Assembly (NCBI GenBank): GCA_945988865.1
Contig: CAMFTQ010000038.1
Span: 1-6,666 of the forward strand
Source of the DNA: an uncultured Anaeromassilibacillus sp.
GTDB taxonomy: Bacteria; Bacillota; Clostridia; Oscillospirales; Acutalibacteraceae
Length of the DNA stretch: 6,666 nucleotides
Direction: 5' to 3'
The position numbers and the translations under genes are program-made. The notes under the pieces are model-generated. The model did not search any database and was not told the origin of the DNA. It was given only the letters and a program-made list of their open reading frames with translations. Shown here one piece after another: positions 4,629 to 6,666 of the stretch (the stretch's first letter is position 1; each line of letters starts with the position of its first letter).

Positions 4629-5571
4629 TTAACACCTCTGCACAGCCTAATATAGATTTTACAGCACCTGCTTTTTCTCTTGAATAAAGAAAAGCGATTT
4701 TTTCAAATGCGCCTGTCTGCAAAAGTGCTTTGCCGTACTGCTTTTTAATAAGCTCCTGTGGTGACGATGCGTGGACTGTCGCAATAATTTTAACTCCGCT
4801 GTTTACAGATTGCTCTATTGCTTTTACATCATCATCACTGCCGATTTCGTCACATATTATGTAGTCGGGCGAAAGCGAGCGTATTGCGTGTGTAATGCCC
4901 TTATCTCGGGGGTAACAGTCAAGAATATCGCACATACCTATGTCATTTTGGAAAACTGCGTTTGACGTGCCTGCAATTTCTCCTCTGCTGTCAATTACGG
5001 CTACCTTGCAGTTATTCGCAAGCGAAAGCACTCTTGCTATATCACGCAGAACCGTTGTTTTACCACTACAGGGTGGACCGCAGATTAAAAGTCCGTTAAA
5101 ATCTGTTCCCGTTTGCTGTAATAAGGGGGCAGAGCATCCTATTATCTCTCTTGCTATTCTGATTGAAATTGTTGAAATATCACGTATGTTTATAATCTGA
5201 CCGTCAGCTACTACGGCTGTTCCGCATATTCCTGCACGATGACCGCCCTGTATAGTTATATAACCGTTGTTAATTTCGTTCTGACGAGAATAAACGGAAT
5301 AATTGCACACCGACTGAAACGTGTCGTGTATATCGCTTTGAGTTGCTGTAAGAAGTGGCTGAGCGTTTTGTGAATTTGTAAAGCAACCGTTTTCTGTTAT
5401 AAAATATGCTTTATCACTGCAATTTATCGTGACAGGGCGGTTTAGCCTTAAACGTATCTCCTGTACGCTGTCGCTTATATTCTGAGGCAGCTTTAAAAGA
5501 TAATTGCCGATACGTGGAGCTGTTGCAAGACAGGCTGTTATGTATCTGCTTTGGTTTTTGTTTTCTTTCAT
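4621..5571 (-). CDS. spoIIIAA: Stage III sporulation protein AA (secretion-type ATPase)
   Basis: SpoIIIAA is the cytoplasmic mother-cell ATPase of the feeding-tube complex, related to secretion ATPases of the type II/IV GspE/VirB11 class. From the chosen start it has 316 residues (Bacillus about 307). The N-terminal domain (about 1-145) contains VQEIRLRLNRPVTIN (36-50) and YITIQGGHRAGICGTA (104-119). The ATPase core has Walker A GPPCSGKTT (165-173), VIDSRGEIAG (192-201), Walker B DYIICDEIG (236-244) and the sensor-like ATVHA (264-268), all intact. An upstream in-frame ATG at 5580 has the GAAGGG site touching it with no spacing, whereas the ATG at 5571 lies 9 nt away, so 5571 is preferred. It is the first gene of the operon behind a sigma-E-like promoter and overlaps spoIIIAB by 8 nt. 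Identification is secure. Confidence 0.95.
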   Translation of the reverse strand: MKENKNQSRYITACLATAPRIGNYLLKLPQNISDSVQEIRLRLNRPVTINCSDKAYFITENGCFTNSQNAQPLLTATQSDIHDTFQSVCNYSVYSRQNEINNGYITIQGGHRAGICGTAVVADGQIINIRDISTISIRIAREIIGCSAPLLQQTGTDFNGLLICGPPCSGKTTVLRDIARVLSLANNCKVAVIDSRGEIAGTSNAVFQNDIGMCDILDCYPRDKGITHAIRSLSPDYIICDEIGSDDDVKAIEQSVNSGVKIIATVHASSPQELIKKQYGKALLQTGAFEKIAFLYSREKAGAVKSILGCAEVLNA

Positions 5572-5580
5572 TTTTGTCAT

Positions 5581-5586
5581 CCCTTC
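5581..5586 (-). promoter_or_regulatory. Ribosome binding site that selects the spoIIIAA start
   Basis: The minus strand reads GAAGGG at 5586-5581, immediately followed by ATG ACA AAA ATG. Zero spacing disfavours the first ATG (5580); the second (5571) is 9 nt from the site. The same arrangement occurs at nusB. Confidence 0.65.
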
Positions 5587-5604
5587 AATTAGCTTGTACG
5601 ATTT

Positions 5605-5634
5605 ATATTATGAAAGAAAGCAAAAAAATATGAC
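5605..5634 (-). promoter_or_regulatory. Sigma-E-type promoter of the spoIIIA operon
   Basis: On the minus strand GTCATATT (5634-5627) matches the sigma-E -35 consensus GKCATATT at all eight positions. After a 14-bp spacer comes CATAATAT (5612-5605), matching 6 of 8 positions of the -10 CATACAMT. Initiation near 5598 would give a leader of about 27 nt to the spoIIIAA start, carrying the GAAGGG site. In Bacillus the spoIIIA operon is transcribed by mother-cell sigma-E, so motif and context agree. The -35 element lies inside the ligA terminator's distal arm and T-run. Confidence 0.85.
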
Positions 5635-5659
5635 CGATGAATATAAATTCATCAGTCAT
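5622..5659 (-). terminator. Rho-independent terminator of ligA
   Basis: On the minus strand the arms ATGACTGATGAAT (5659-5647) and ATTCATCGGTCAT (5642-5630) pair over 13 bp with one T-G wobble around a TTAT loop. A run of seven T residues follows (5628-5622). It starts 14 nt after the ligA stop codon. On the plus strand the same stem carries a C-A mismatch and lacks a good T-run, so the wobble pairing and T-run both point to minus-strand use. Confidence 0.88.
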
Positions 5660-5673
5660 AAAATTAAATATCA

Positions 5674-6666
<993 letters not shown>

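Noticed and set aside
4670..4703. Plus-strand GCTTTT...AAAAGC imperfect hairpin followed by a T-run
   Set aside because: It is an imperfect A/T-rich stem within spoIIIAA coding sequence on the antisense strand; no plus-strand transcript is apparent.

Overview
This window carries a complete, intact sporulation-stage-III spoIIIA operon (spoIIIAA to spoIIIAH), read entirely from the minus strand. It is flanked upstream by the 3' half of the NAD+-dependent DNA ligase gene ligA and downstream by nusB and the start of a TsaD/M22-like gene. The eight-gene sporulation operon, the AT-leaning composition, the AGGAGG-type ribosome binding sites and the family variants point to an endospore-forming (or formerly endospore-forming) clostridial Firmicute. 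An Oscillospiraceae/Ruminococcaceae-type gut bacterium is my best guess; that lineage call is inference, not something I could search.

Layout in the direction of transcription (right to left). From 6666 to 5674 lies the C-terminal part of LigA (OB fold end, zinc finger, helix-hairpin-helix repeats, BRCT). A strong hairpin plus T-run (5659-5622) ends ligA. Inside the distal arm and T-run of that terminator begins a very good sigma-E-type promoter (GTCATATT, 14-bp spacer, CATAATAT; 5634-5605). The spoIIIA genes follow from 5571 to 837: AA (ATPase), AB, AC, AD, AE, AF, AG and AH. Junctions are tight: 8-nt overlap AA/AB, 20-bp gap AB/AC, 1-4 nt overlap AC/AD, 36-bp gap AD/AE, 4-nt overlap AE/AF, 3-bp gap AF/AG and 30-bp gap AG/AH. 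A second hairpin terminator (820-779) closes the operon. It is immediately followed by a sigma-A-like promoter with an extended -10 (780-752) that should drive nusB and the translationally coupled TsaD/M22-like gene, which runs off the left edge.

Functionally, AA to AH build the mother-cell half of the channel (feeding tube) that spans the two membranes around the engulfed forespore. AA is a secretion-type ATPase; AB to AE are membrane proteins that resemble secretion or flagellar export platform parts; AF, AG and AH carry ring-building domains that project into the intermembrane space, where AH meets SpoIIQ from the forespore. SpoIIQ is not encoded here. The housekeeping genes on each side are insulated from the sporulation operon by terminators.

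I found no mobile element, CRISPR array, tRNA/rRNA gene or riboswitch, and no gene-free stretch over 300 bases. The window is mostly an ordinary conserved region. The points worth a second look are the terminator/promoter overlap, the unusually short SpoIIIAG with little room for its beta-triangle insertion, the cysteine-bearing AG and AH ring domains, and the non-Bacillus neighbourhood of the operon.
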